A stretch of DNA of 64,000 nt, taken from JACVRN01 sp036389255. GTDB lineage: Bacteria; Acidobacteriota; Blastocatellia; Pyrinomonadales; Pyrinomonadaceae. The DNA lies in assembly GCA_036389255.1 (NCBI GenBank), contig DASVQI010000003.1:34727-98726 (forward strand). The letters run 5' to 3'. This document shows, in pieces, positions 49,402 to 57,688 of this stretch. A program made the translations under genes and the position numbers. A model generated the notes under the pieces. The model saw nothing but the letters and a program-made list of their open reading frames with translations, had not been told where the DNA came from and made no database searches. Numbering within the stretch: position 1 is the stretch's first letter; each line of letters starts with the position of its first letter.

Positions 49402-49498
49402 AAGTCCAGAGAGTCCAGAGAGTCTGTAGAGTCCGTAGAGAAAAGAAAGTCGCTTTGACTCTCTAGACTCTCTGGACTCTACAGACTCTCTGAACTCT
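49402..49498. repeat. Nine-nucleotide-unit hairpin E14
   Basis: Left 49402-49440 and right 49459-49497, both runs of AGAGAGTCC / AGAGAGTCT / GTAGAGTCC type 9-nt units. The apex carries AGAAAAGAAAG. In transcript direction it starts at the fabI stop codon and ends just before the LOG ATG. Confidence 0.85.
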
Positions 49499-50260
49499 TC
49501 ACACTGCCATGATGTTGTAGCCGCAGTCAACGTGTATGACTTCGCCCGTGATGCCTGATGAGAGTGGACTGCAAAGAAAGAGCGCCGTGTTGCCTACTTC
49601 GCGTGCCTCCACGTTGCGTTTGAGCGGCGAGCGCTCGGCGTGGTGCCTGAGCATTGACGACATGTTGCTGACGGCGCGGGCCGAAAGCGTGTTGATAGGC
49701 CCGGCGCTGATGCTGTTCACGCGTATGTTTTGCTTCCCAAGGTCATAGGCAAGATAGCGCGTGCTGGCCTCAAGCGCGGCCTTCGCTACACCCATGACGT
49801 TGTAGTTCGGCACGACCTTCTCAGCGCCGTAGTAGGTCATGGAGACGATGCTTCCGCCGTCTGTCATGAGCGGGGCCGCCGCCCTGGCCACCTGTGCCAA
49901 ACTGTACGCGGAGATTTCCAGAGCGGTCAGAAAGCCCTCGCGCGACGTGTCCAGAAACTCGCCTTCAAGCTCTTCCTTGGGCGCAAAGGCTATGCTGTGT
50001 ACAAGAAAGTCTAGCCGCCCGAACTCCTGACGCAGCCGCTCGAAAGCCGCATCAACCTCCTCCTGCTTCACCACGTCGCAGGGGACTACGAGCGAGCCGG
50101 GCATCTCGCTCGTAAGCTTCTCAACATTCTCTTTCAGCCGCTCGCCCTGATAGGTGAAAGCAAGTCTAGCGCCCGCTTCGCTCAGGGCTTCTGCGGTCGC
50201 CCACGCAATCGAGCGCTTATTGGCCACGCCGAAGATGATGCCGAATTTGTTCTGTAACAT
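49499..50260 (-). CDS. fabI: Enoyl-[acyl-carrier-protein] reductase (NADH), FabI
   Basis: A 253-residue SDR of the FabI class. IIFGVANKRSIAWATAEAL is the nucleotide-binding start. VHSIAFAPKEELEGEFLDTS and MTYYGAEKVVPNYNVMGVAK (about residue 155) hold the Y-x6-Y/K catalytic pattern. RVNSISAGPINTLSARAV and GITGEVIHVDCGYNI complete it. It carries out the last reduction in each fatty acid elongation cycle. It lies between repeats E15 and E14. Confidence 0.95.
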   Translation of the reverse strand: MLQNKFGIIFGVANKRSIAWATAEALSEAGARLAFTYQGERLKENVEKLTSEMPGSLVVPCDVVKQEEVDAAFERLRQEFGRLDFLVHSIAFAPKEELEGEFLDTSREGFLTALEISAYSLAQVARAAAPLMTDGGSIVSMTYYGAEKVVPNYNVMGVAKAALEASTRYLAYDLGKQNIRVNSISAGPINTLSARAVSNMSSMLRHHAERSPLKRNVEAREVGNTALFLCSPLSSGITGEVIHVDCGYNIMAV

Positions 50261-50280
50261 GGGGAGTGTTCCTTTGGAAC

Positions 50281-50369
50281 GGTGTCAGGTATCGGGTGCC
50301 GGGTGCTGGGTAAAAGAAAGAGAGTTAGTTTTCTCTTAACCGGCACCCGGCATCTGACACCCGATACCT
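50281..50369. repeat. Heptad-repeat hairpin E15
   Basis: Left 50281-50313 with units TATCGGG TGCCGGG TGCTGGG; right 50356-50369 and preceding C-rich units. The apex is AAAAGAAAGAGAG with TTTTCTCTT opposite. It lies from 4 nt past the M48 stop to just before fabI (minus strand). Confidence 0.85.
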
Positions 50370-50373
50370 GATT

Positions 50374-51357
50374 TTATGCCGCAGCGCTCTGTGGTTCCTC
50401 ATCCATCAGGCGTTTGTATTCGCCACTGTCAACCCACTTGAGAATCTCAGAGACGCGCCAGACAGGGAAGGGATGCGTCATGCCGGAAGAGATGATGTCG
50501 GCCCAGAAGCGGTCTAGGGCTTTCTCGTCGTAGTTCTTCTGGAAATCACGCGCCTGTGCAAGGAACTGGTCGTAATCTACCTTGGAGGCGAATGTCCCGC
50601 CGCAGAGCTTCATCATCGTGCGGCCTATGACGTGCGGGTCTTGCGTAACGAGGAGCGCCGCGCGGTCGCACGAAAGCTCTGCGCGGCGAGCCCACGCCAG
50701 AAGGGCCGCTCGCATTGTGCCGGTCAGGATTTGCGTCACGATGGCGGCTATGGGCGCTGCCGCCAGAGCCGCTCCGGCCAGCGCTTCTATGAGACGCGCC
50801 GCCGTCAGGTAGAGGACATGCTCCGCGTGTATGTGGCCGACTTCGTGCGCCACAACTGCCAGCACTTCTTCGTCCGTCAGCCGTTCAAGCAGAGATGAGT
50901 GAAGAACTATGACGGGCTTTTCGACTCCGCCCGTGAAGGCGTTGACGATGGGCGATTGCTGCACGAAGAGGTCTGGCATGTCTACGCCGAGCGTGGTGCA
51001 TGCGACCTGTAGCTTGGCGTGCAAGTCCGGGCATTGTTCGGGCGTGACCTTGACGGCGCTCGCCATGAAGATGACGCGAATTGCCGACTCGCCCGTCACG
51101 GCCAGCAGCTTCTTCAAAGCAGAGTCTATGCCGGGAATGGTTCTGAGCGCTGCCAGAGCGCGGCTGTCAGCCGGATGCACGTAATCATGCTTATCAAGCT
51201 CCGCGAACTTTTTGTGCGGCGTGTCCGACAAAGACAGGCGACACCGCCCGCAGCGCGCAACCCCGCCTCCGGCACGCGTCTGATTCAACTGACCACAATA
51301 GCGGCAGCGCACCGACTCCCGGTTGCCGCCGTTCGTAACTGATTCCTGATTTTCCAT
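50374..51357 (-). CDS. M48-family membrane metalloprotease with N-terminal zinc ribbon
   Basis: A 327-residue protein. Residues 15-45 form a zinc ribbon (VRCRYCGQLNQ, ARCGRCRLSL). The peptidase follows, with VVAHEVGHIHAEHVLYL (about residue 165; HExxH) and the downstream Glu in WARRAELSCDRAALLV. Between them is a hydrophobic pair (EALAGAALAAAPIAAIV). It resembles HtpX/YugP-like M48 proteins. The cytoplasmic-side ribbon is an unusual addition. Its likely role is membrane-protein quality control. Confidence 0.88.
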   Translation of the reverse strand: MENQESVTNGGNRESVRCRYCGQLNQTRAGGGVARCGRCRLSLSDTPHKKFAELDKHDYVHPADSRALAALRTIPGIDSALKKLLAVTGESAIRVIFMASAVKVTPEQCPDLHAKLQVACTTLGVDMPDLFVQQSPIVNAFTGGVEKPVIVLHSSLLERLTDEEVLAVVAHEVGHIHAEHVLYLTAARLIEALAGAALAAAPIAAIVTQILTGTMRAALLAWARRAELSCDRAALLVTQDPHVIGRTMMKLCGGTFASKVDYDQFLAQARDFQKNYDEKALDRFWADIISSGMTHPFPVWRVSEILKWVDSGEYKRLMDEEPQSAAA

Positions 51358-51467
51358 AAATCCCCATTCCCTTAAGAGAAAAGATAGCGCGATGTCAGGG
51401 TCACATTCCGGGAAGACAAAAAGACGGCCTGATTATTCGGCGCTCGAAGTAGAAAGATTATAACAAA

Positions 51468-51563
51468 AGTCTGGAGAGTCTAGAGAGTCTGTAGAGTCCT
51501 GAGAGTCCACTTGATTCTTACTTTTCTCTCAAGACTCTCAAGACTCTCCAGACTCTCTGGACT
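51468..51563. repeat. Nine-nucleotide-unit hairpin E16
   Basis: Same unit family as E14 (GAGAGTCT / AGAGAGTCT). Left 51468-51508, right 51526-51563. The apex contains TTACTTTTCTCTC, the complement of the purine core. In transcript direction it starts a few bases after the purH stop. Confidence 0.85.
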
Positions 51564-51568
51564 GTTCT

Positions 51569-53173
51569 TCAGTGCTTGAAATGTCGTATGCCTGTGAAGA
51601 CCATCGCCAGATTGTGCTCGTCTGCGGCGGCGATTGTTTCGGCGTCGCGGAGGCTTCCGCCCGGCTGTATGATGGCCGTGATACCGTGACGCGCGGCTTC
51701 GTCAATGCCGTCGCGGAAGGGAAAGAAGGCGTCGGATGCAAGCACGGAGCCTTGAACCGGAATCCGCGCGCGCATCGCCCCAATCTTCACGGAGTCTATT
51801 CTTGACATCTGGCCAGCGCCTACGCCCACGGTCTGCCCGTCGCGCGCATAGACTATGGCGTTCGACTTGGTATGCTTCGCCACAGTCCAAGCGAAGAGGA
51901 GCGCACGTATCTCTTCTTCCGTAGGCTCGCGCCGCGTGACGACCTTCAAGGCGTCCGGCGTCAAGCGGTGTGTGTCTCGCGTTTGCACAAGCATCCCGCC
52001 GGAAATCTGCCTGTACTCAAGCCCATCTGCCTGCACAGGCTCGCCAGCGCGAAGCACACGTAAATTCTTCTTGGAGCGCAACACCGCCAGCGCGGCCTCT
52101 TCATAATCGGGCGCGACTACAACTTCCGTGAAAATCTCCGCCACGGCGCTTGCCGCCCGCTCGTCAACCCTGCGATTGAAGGCTACTATGCCGCCGAAGG
52201 CTGAGACGGGGTCAGTCTCAAGAGCGCGCCTGTAAGCCTCTTCGGCAGACGCGCCCGTGCCTGCGCCCGCCGGATTCGTGTGCTTGATGATGGCGCAAGC
52301 CAGCTCTTCGAAATCGGAGACGAACTGCCATGCGGCGTCCGCATCCACGTAGTTGTTGTAGGACATCTCCTTGCCGGAGAGAACTTCCGCGACGGCTATC
52401 CCGTGCGGCAGGCTTTCTCTGTACGGGTCATCCACGCGATAGAGCGCGGCCTTCTGATGAGGGTTCTCGCCGTAGCGCAAATCGTAGGACTTCGCCAGCA
52501 CGAGCGCGTCATTATCCAGAAGCGCGTCGGGTGGAATCTCCGTAGAATATTCTTCATCTTCAAGCTGAGTCAGATAATCCGCGATTGCAGCGTCATACGC
52601 AGATGTTTGCTCAAAGGCGAGCAGCGCAAGCTCTCGTCGTAGCTCAGCCGACAGACTCCCGCTATTGCGCTCAAGCTCGTCTCTGACCACTTCGTATTCG
52701 TCCACGTTTACGACGACCGCCACATCTCTGAAATTCTTGGCGGCCGAGCGAATCATGGAAGGGCCGCCTATGTCTATCTGCTCTATGGCTTCTTCCAGCG
52801 TGACGCCTTCGCGTGCGACCGTCTGCTCGAAGGGATAGAGATTGACCACAACCATGTCAATCGGCTCTATGTTGTACTGGCGCATGGCCGCCAGATGCTC
52901 TTCGTTGTCACGCAGCGCCAGCAGGCCGCCGTGTATGCGCGGGTGAAGCGTTTTGACGCGGCCGTCCATCATCTCCGGAAAGTCGGTCACGGCCGAGATG
53001 TCGCGCACCTCTATCCCGGCCTCTCGAAGGGCGCGGGCCGTGCCGCCCGTGCTGATAATCTCTACATCGAAGCCGCGAAGCGTCTGCGCCAGTTCAACCA
53101 AGCCCGTCTTGTCCGAGACGCTCAAAAGCGCGCGCCTGACTTTACGAAGTCCTTCCTGATTCTCTTCACTCAT
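51569..53173 (-). CDS. purH: Bifunctional AICAR transformylase / IMP cyclohydrolase
   Basis: A 534-residue protein of standard length. Residues 1-150 are the MGS-like IMP cyclohydrolase domain (RRALLSVSDKTGLVELAQTL, ISTGGTARALREAGI, MMDGRVKTLHPRIHGGLLAL). Residues 200-534 are the transformylase (LRYGENPHQKAALYR, CAIIKHTNPAGAGTG, VGVGAGQMSRIDSV, FFPFRDGIDEAA). It catalyses the last two steps of de novo IMP synthesis. It ends with FKH and TGA, directly followed by repeat E16. Confidence 0.97.
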   Translation of the reverse strand: MSEENQEGLRKVRRALLSVSDKTGLVELAQTLRGFDVEIISTGGTARALREAGIEVRDISAVTDFPEMMDGRVKTLHPRIHGGLLALRDNEEHLAAMRQYNIEPIDMVVVNLYPFEQTVAREGVTLEEAIEQIDIGGPSMIRSAAKNFRDVAVVVNVDEYEVVRDELERNSGSLSAELRRELALLAFEQTSAYDAAIADYLTQLEDEEYSTEIPPDALLDNDALVLAKSYDLRYGENPHQKAALYRVDDPYRESLPHGIAVAEVLSGKEMSYNNYVDADAAWQFVSDFEELACAIIKHTNPAGAGTGASAEEAYRRALETDPVSAFGGIVAFNRRVDERAASAVAEIFTEVVVAPDYEEAALAVLRSKKNLRVLRAGEPVQADGLEYRQISGGMLVQTRDTHRLTPDALKVVTRREPTEEEIRALLFAWTVAKHTKSNAIVYARDGQTVGVGAGQMSRIDSVKIGAMRARIPVQGSVLASDAFFPFRDGIDEAARHGITAIIQPGGSLRDAETIAAADEHNLAMVFTGIRHFKH

Positions 53174-53230
53174 GGGAGTTGTCAGCCGATGATGAAAGCT
53201 TTCCTTTTATAAAGTTTGAAGAGCGCTCTC

Positions 53231-54256
53231 TTATTCTATCTTCTTCAAGACGTAGCTTGAGCGCAAGACGCGCACGCTAAGCCGCCGGTTGCCTGAGCCA
53301 GCGAAGCCGACTTCAATCCTGTGCGGGAGATTATCGCGCGAGCCTTCGGCGGGATAGTATCCCAAGATGTACTGGCCCCTTAAATCCTCTTCTATGGCTT
53401 GAAAGACGGGCGAAAGGTCATACTGAGTGGCGGGCGAGAGAGCCGTTTTCGCGTCACCCGGCATGAAATATTTGCCGCCCGTCTTCTCAGCCAAATCGCG
53501 GAAGCCCTTGGACGGAGGGCGCACGCGCAGGCGACCGCCGCGCGGCTCAAAGAGCGGAAGATGTATGACGTAGAAAGAGACTCCGCGCTCAACCGCCTCG
53601 CCAATTACCTTGGAAGCGCTGGTCTTGCTGGCAGTATCCAGCCCGTCGCTGATGAGTATGACTATGCGGCGCTCGGCCCTGTCGGGCAGGTCGAAGGAGA
53701 GCGCGGCAGTCATGGCCGCATCGAAGATGGCCGTGCGCCTTCCCGCCATAGCAGGGAAGTTGAATGCCTCAAGCGCCTGATTGGGGCTCATTGCGAAGGA
53801 GGCTGCGAGCGCTGCTGTTTCGGTGAAACGCATGACGGCCACGCGCGAGTCCTTGCCGAAGCGTGAAAAGAGCGCGAGCGCCGCTTCGCGCTGCCGTGTG
53901 ATGATGTCGCGCGCGCTGCCTGAAGCGTCCAGCGCGAAGAGAAGGGCCACGCGTTCTGCGCCGGAAGAGAAGTAAGCCGTCTCCACCTCCAGCCCGTTGT
54001 CACGCAGGATGAAGTCCTGCTGTCTGAGCCCGGCGACGCGGCGGCCTTCTCTATCGGTCACGAACAGAGGCACCGAGATAAGGTCTGTGCGAACGCGCAC
54101 GACTTCGTCTGCGGGCTCCTGCGCCGGCGTAAGCTGAAATATCACCAGAAGAAGTGGAAGAGTTAAGAGTATAGATGCTACGCGGGCGCAGCGCGCGGGC
54201 GGCGATGCGTTTGTAGGATGGCGATAGCAGGTAAGCGCTCTGTAATGCAAAAACAT
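53231..54256 (-). CDS. Exported acidobacterial VWFA-related protein
   Basis: A 341-residue protein. Its long N terminus ends in a signal segment (VASILLTLPLLLVIFQLTPAQ). The mature part starts with the typical strand pair VRVRTDLISVPLFVTDREGR and GLRQQDFILRDNGLEV. LLFALDASGSARDII (about residue 110) is the MIDAS motif of a VWA domain, and VILISDGLDTASK the second metal loop. The arrangement matches the VWFA-related family that is expanded in Acidobacteriota. Function unknown; such proteins probably bind partners at the cell surface. Confidence 0.87.
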   Translation of the reverse strand: MFLHYRALTCYRHPTNASPPARCARVASILLTLPLLLVIFQLTPAQEPADEVVRVRTDLISVPLFVTDREGRRVAGLRQQDFILRDNGLEVETAYFSSGAERVALLFALDASGSARDIITRQREAALALFSRFGKDSRVAVMRFTETAALAASFAMSPNQALEAFNFPAMAGRRTAIFDAAMTAALSFDLPDRAERRIVILISDGLDTASKTSASKVIGEAVERGVSFYVIHLPLFEPRGGRLRVRPPSKGFRDLAEKTGGKYFMPGDAKTALSPATQYDLSPVFQAIEEDLRGQYILGYYPAEGSRDNLPHRIEVGFAGSGNRRLSVRVLRSSYVLKKIE

Positions 54257-54274
54257 TCTGCCGGGGCGAGTGGC

Positions 54275-54349
54275 TTAATACGTGAAACGCCCGAAGAGCA
54301 GTATGCTAAGAATTATCGCAACCGTGATGACGATTATCTTGACCCAGCT
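54275..54349 (-). CDS. Possible very small membrane protein (25-30 residues)
   Basis: On the minus strand a frame ending TAA at 54275-54277 reads SWVKIIVITVAIILSILLFG followed by RFTY, a single ideal transmembrane helix. A GTG at 54347-54349 has GAGGAA 7 nt upstream; another GTG at 54365 gives 30 residues. There is a stop codon directly upstream of the latter. It lies in the gap before the VWFA gene on the same strand. Composition and ribosome site support it, but it could be chance. Confidence 0.35.
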   Translation of the reverse strand, partial: SWVKIIVITVAIILSILLFGRFTY

Positions 54350-54530
54350 CACTGTCAGCTTCCTCACTTAAGATTGGGGAACCGTAATTCCTCGGAGAAT
54401 GGGGGCGCGACGCGAATGCTCATTCTAGTTGCGCCCGGTTGAGACTGTCAAACGAGAACGTCCTGACACCGGAAACCTGCTGGTTTAGGCACTACTGAGC
54501 GCTTTACGCCTTCCGGAGACAAAAAGTTCC

Positions 54531-54577
54531 AAGAGCCGGGCCCCGGTGCAATAACTCTTAACCGGGGCCCGGCTCTT
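54531..54577 (-). terminator. Strong terminator of the TonB-receptor gene
   Basis: A perfect 17-bp stem (54531-54547 with 54561-54577), GC-rich (GCCGGGCCCCGG core), with a T-run on the minus-strand side (GGAACTTTTTG). It lies 6 nt past the stop codon. Confidence 0.85.
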
Positions 54578-54583
54578 GATACT

Positions 54584-57001
54584 TTATTTGAATCGGAGAG
54601 ACATGCGGCCACTGAAGAGGCGCGGGTAGCCTACGTGCGTGCCGCTAAAGACCGACTCGAAATTGTATAGAAACAGCTCGTTGGTCAGGTTTTGAATATC
54701 GAACTGCAAGTTGAGCGTCGTTCGCTCGCCCCGCAGGATGTCCGCTCCGACGGAGAAGTTCAGAATCGTGCGCGGCCGCACGCGTCCACGCTGGAAGTCT
54801 ATCTCGTTGTAGAGGCGCGCGTCGTACCCCGCAGCCGCGAAGTCAGCGAGCGTAGTGCCCGGCTCAACGTCAGTCGGATAACCCGAATCGTAGCGCCCGC
54901 CGAAGATTAGATAGATGCCCGTCGGCTGATTGTTATAGTAGACCTGAAACTGAGCAGAGTTTCGCTGGTCATGGTCGTTGGCGAACTTCAATCCGGGCTC
55001 GTTCAGCGTCTCCACGGCTTCGCCAAGGAAGAGCCCGCCGTTGATGGGCGTCACGCCGTAGGCGCGTGCGTTGGCATAAGAGAGAAAGCCACGGAAGCCG
55101 CGTATGTCGGCCGTCTCAAGCCGCACCTCTTCACCCGTCACGCGCCCCGCAGAGATGCTTATAGGAAAGATTATCCCGGTGTCGAAGAACTGGTCTTTGT
55201 CACCGAAATTCTCTATGCGCTTCTGGTAGGCGGTCAGGTTCAGACGAAGGTAGCGAGAAAGCTGCTGCTGCGCTCCCACTTCGAACACGTTCTGCTTGTC
55301 GGGCAGTATGGGGCGAATGCCTGACTGCCCCTGAAGCACCGCTATGGGCGAAAGCGCTGCTGCCTCGGATGAACTGGCGAGCAGCAGATTCTCTGCCGGA
55401 GGCGGCTGGAAGAGGCGATTGTAGGAGGCGCGCAACGTCGTCTGCGTGCGCGGAATGAAATAGGCTATGCCAATGCGCGGGCTGAAGCCGTTGTCGCTGA
55501 TGACCATACGATAGCTGTCGAAGCGCAGGCCAACGTCAAGCGTCAGGTTGCGAAAGACTGTGAAATGATCCTGCAAGTAAGCGCTCAGCATGCGGCCCGT
55601 CCTGCGTCCCTGAAAGACGAACGGGCTGGCGGCTGTGAAATTGTTGACGGGATTGGCGACGGCGTTCCCGTTCTCGTCTATCAAATCCTCGAACGGCTCC
55701 GTCGTGTAGAAGCTGAAGCTCTCGCGCACGGGCGTAATCGTAAACTGACCCCCGAACTTTATGTTGTGCCGCCCGCGCACGATTGAGATGGCCGCAAGGC
55801 CGCCTATGTTCTGAAGCGTGCGGTCTTGAAAGGCCACGACGGGCGTTGATTCCGGGCTGCTGGTCAGGCGCGCAGTCCCGTAACGATTGAAGAATGAGAA
55901 CTGGCCGAGCGCGTTCGTGGAAAAGACGTGCTGAAATGTTATGAACTGAGAATTGTCGCGCAGGCGCTGTCGCTGGTTCTGGCCCGCAATCTCCTGCTCA
56001 AGACGATTCGGCACCTGAAAGTTCGAGCCGCCGAAGAGAAATGTGCCGCGCAAAGAGTTCCTCTCGTCGAACTGGTAATCCATACGGAAGAATCCCTTGC
56101 CCGTGCGCCCGAAGTTGTGAAAATTCTCTATGGTCGGCGGGTCTAGAAAACGCTGCGACGTTGTGGCCGAAAGGTTCGTCAGAAAGCCGAATTTCTTGGT
56201 GCGCGTAGAAAAGTCCGCGCTTATCTCGCCCGTAGAAAAGCTACCGCCCGAAACACTAATGCCGCCCTGCGTCGGCGTCTCAAGCCCGGAACGGGTGTTG
56301 ACGTTGATGACGCCTGCCAGCTTGTCTCCGAACTCCGCGGGGATGCCGCCCGTCAAAACCTCAGCCGAGCGGAGCGTGCGTGCGTCCAGACTGGTAGAGA
56401 AGATTGCGGAGAGGTTATCCGTGATTGGCACTCCGTCTAAAACGTACTGAACCTGCGATTCGGAGCCGCGAGGATGAAGGCGACCGTTATCGTCCGTGGC
56501 TATGCCCGGCGCGGACGCGACTATCGCCTCTATGCCGCGAGAGGGCGTTGCGCCTGCCGGCCTCTCCAAAAGCGTCTGGCTGATGTCCGTGTCCGAAGAT
56601 GTCTTGTCGGGCTCTACAATCGCGCTCGATTCGGCTGTAACGTTGACGCTCGCGGCTGTAGTGCCGAGATTGAGCTTTAGATTGAGGTTGTAGGGAACGT
56701 TGCTGTGAAGGTCAACCGGCTGCTCTACGGCCTGAAAGCCGGGCGCTTCGACGCGCACCACGTAGTTGTTGTACGGCAGATTGACCAGCTTGAAATTACC
56801 CTGCGTGTCTGTCTGCGCGGTCTGCTCGTAACCCGTCACGGATTGCCTGACGGTGATGGTAGCTCCCGCCACTAGAGCGCCGTTAGGGTCGTTGACGGTG
56901 CCCTGAATTGTTCCGAGGCGAGTCTGTGCCGAAATAGTAGTCGTGCTGAAACAAAGCGCCGCGATAAAGAGCGCGGCTAAAGTGAAAGTCTTGCGTATCA
57001 T
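54584..57001 (-). CDS. TonB-dependent receptor, Oar-like with carboxypeptidase-regulatory N-terminal domain
   Basis: An 805-residue protein from the ATG at 57001. A signal peptide (TLAALFIAALCFSTTTISAQ) precedes a carboxypeptidase-regulatory-like domain (GTIQGTVNDPNGALVAGATI) at about 25-115. The plug domain follows (VQYVLDGVPITDNLSAIFST, VLTGGIPAEFGDKLAGVINV). The rest is a 22-stranded barrel-like region ending YPRLFSGRMSLRFK, with terminal aromatic/basic residue. It would import a substrate using TonB energy. The small DUF2946-like gene directly upstream points to a metal or metal complex (inference). Confidence 0.88.
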   Translation of the reverse strand: MIRKTFTLAALFIAALCFSTTTISAQTRLGTIQGTVNDPNGALVAGATITVRQSVTGYEQTAQTDTQGNFKLVNLPYNNYVVRVEAPGFQAVEQPVDLHSNVPYNLNLKLNLGTTAASVNVTAESSAIVEPDKTSSDTDISQTLLERPAGATPSRGIEAIVASAPGIATDDNGRLHPRGSESQVQYVLDGVPITDNLSAIFSTSLDARTLRSAEVLTGGIPAEFGDKLAGVINVNTRSGLETPTQGGISVSGGSFSTGEISADFSTRTKKFGFLTNLSATTSQRFLDPPTIENFHNFGRTGKGFFRMDYQFDERNSLRGTFLFGGSNFQVPNRLEQEIAGQNQRQRLRDNSQFITFQHVFSTNALGQFSFFNRYGTARLTSSPESTPVVAFQDRTLQNIGGLAAISIVRGRHNIKFGGQFTITPVRESFSFYTTEPFEDLIDENGNAVANPVNNFTAASPFVFQGRRTGRMLSAYLQDHFTVFRNLTLDVGLRFDSYRMVISDNGFSPRIGIAYFIPRTQTTLRASYNRLFQPPPAENLLLASSSEAAALSPIAVLQGQSGIRPILPDKQNVFEVGAQQQLSRYLRLNLTAYQKRIENFGDKDQFFDTGIIFPISISAGRVTGEEVRLETADIRGFRGFLSYANARAYGVTPINGGLFLGEAVETLNEPGLKFANDHDQRNSAQFQVYYNNQPTGIYLIFGGRYDSGYPTDVEPGTTLADFAAAGYDARLYNEIDFQRGRVRPRTILNFSVGADILRGERTTLNLQFDIQNLTNELFLYNFESVFSGTHVGYPRLFSGRMSLRFK

Positions 57002-57167
57002 CTCTGAAAGCCCTCTGCTGATTACTACCGGAACGGCGACGGCGCGCATCGCCATGAAAAAGCCGGGCGACGGGCTGGGATTTCAAACCCCTGAGCCGTT
57101 CGAGTTCTATAAAGGAGTTGCCATGCCGCAGGTCTGTTACCTCATTCGGGCATGACTCGAAGGATGT

Positions 57168-57560
57168 TTAAAGCAGGGTGGCTTGAGGCGGGGCGCGACC
57201 GCGACGCGGGGCGCACGCTTCAGATGTTGAAGTCGTAAAAGCGCGTCCTGCGACGGATGCTTCCGCCAGAGGAGGTGCTATGGCGTGAGTGCTGATTAAA
57301 AGAGTTGAGAAAAGATGCTGGTGAAGCTGACAGATTAAACATTCGCCCGTGGGGCGCGAGCTTTCGCTCGAAGAATGTTCTGCGTCCTGGTCAACAAAGC
57401 TGGCGGCGCGGACAGAGCCTGCGGACAGGATGCTGCCGTGCTGGTGAACAATCTCTATGGTGGCCGAGTGCGTGATGAATGCAAGCAGCAGAAAGGCCAG
57501 CACGCGCGCCAGAGGCGTTGCGCGACGACTGCGTCTTGCTTGTGTGGTCTTACTGGTCAC
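57168..57560 (-). CDS. Small DUF2946-like protein with His/Cys motif
   Basis: A 130-residue protein from a GTG at 57560 (an earlier ATG at 57611 gives 147). An N-terminal hydrophobic helix (LARVLAFLLLAFITHSATIE) is followed by IVHQHGSIL, then CLICQLHQHLF, a Cys-x2-Cys-x2-His-type pattern like the metal-binding motifs of DUF2946 proteins often found beside TonB copper receptors. The rest is low-complexity, with an Arg-rich end. It lies 166 nt upstream of the TonB receptor on the same strand, so the two are probably co-transcribed. Confidence 0.6.
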   Translation of the reverse strand: MTSKTTQARRSRRATPLARVLAFLLLAFITHSATIEIVHQHGSILSAGSVRAASFVDQDAEHSSSESSRPTGECLICQLHQHLFSTLLISTHAIAPPLAEASVAGRAFTTSTSEACAPRRGRAPPQATLL

Positions 57561-57688
57561 GTTCTTCCGGCTTATGTTACAGTGCAGCAGAATGAGCACT
57601 ATAAACGCCATCTTACGCCAGTGTCAAACAGACTCCCCGCCGCAAAGCTTCAATCACCAGAAGCCTGAAAAACCCGTCTGATAATCAA

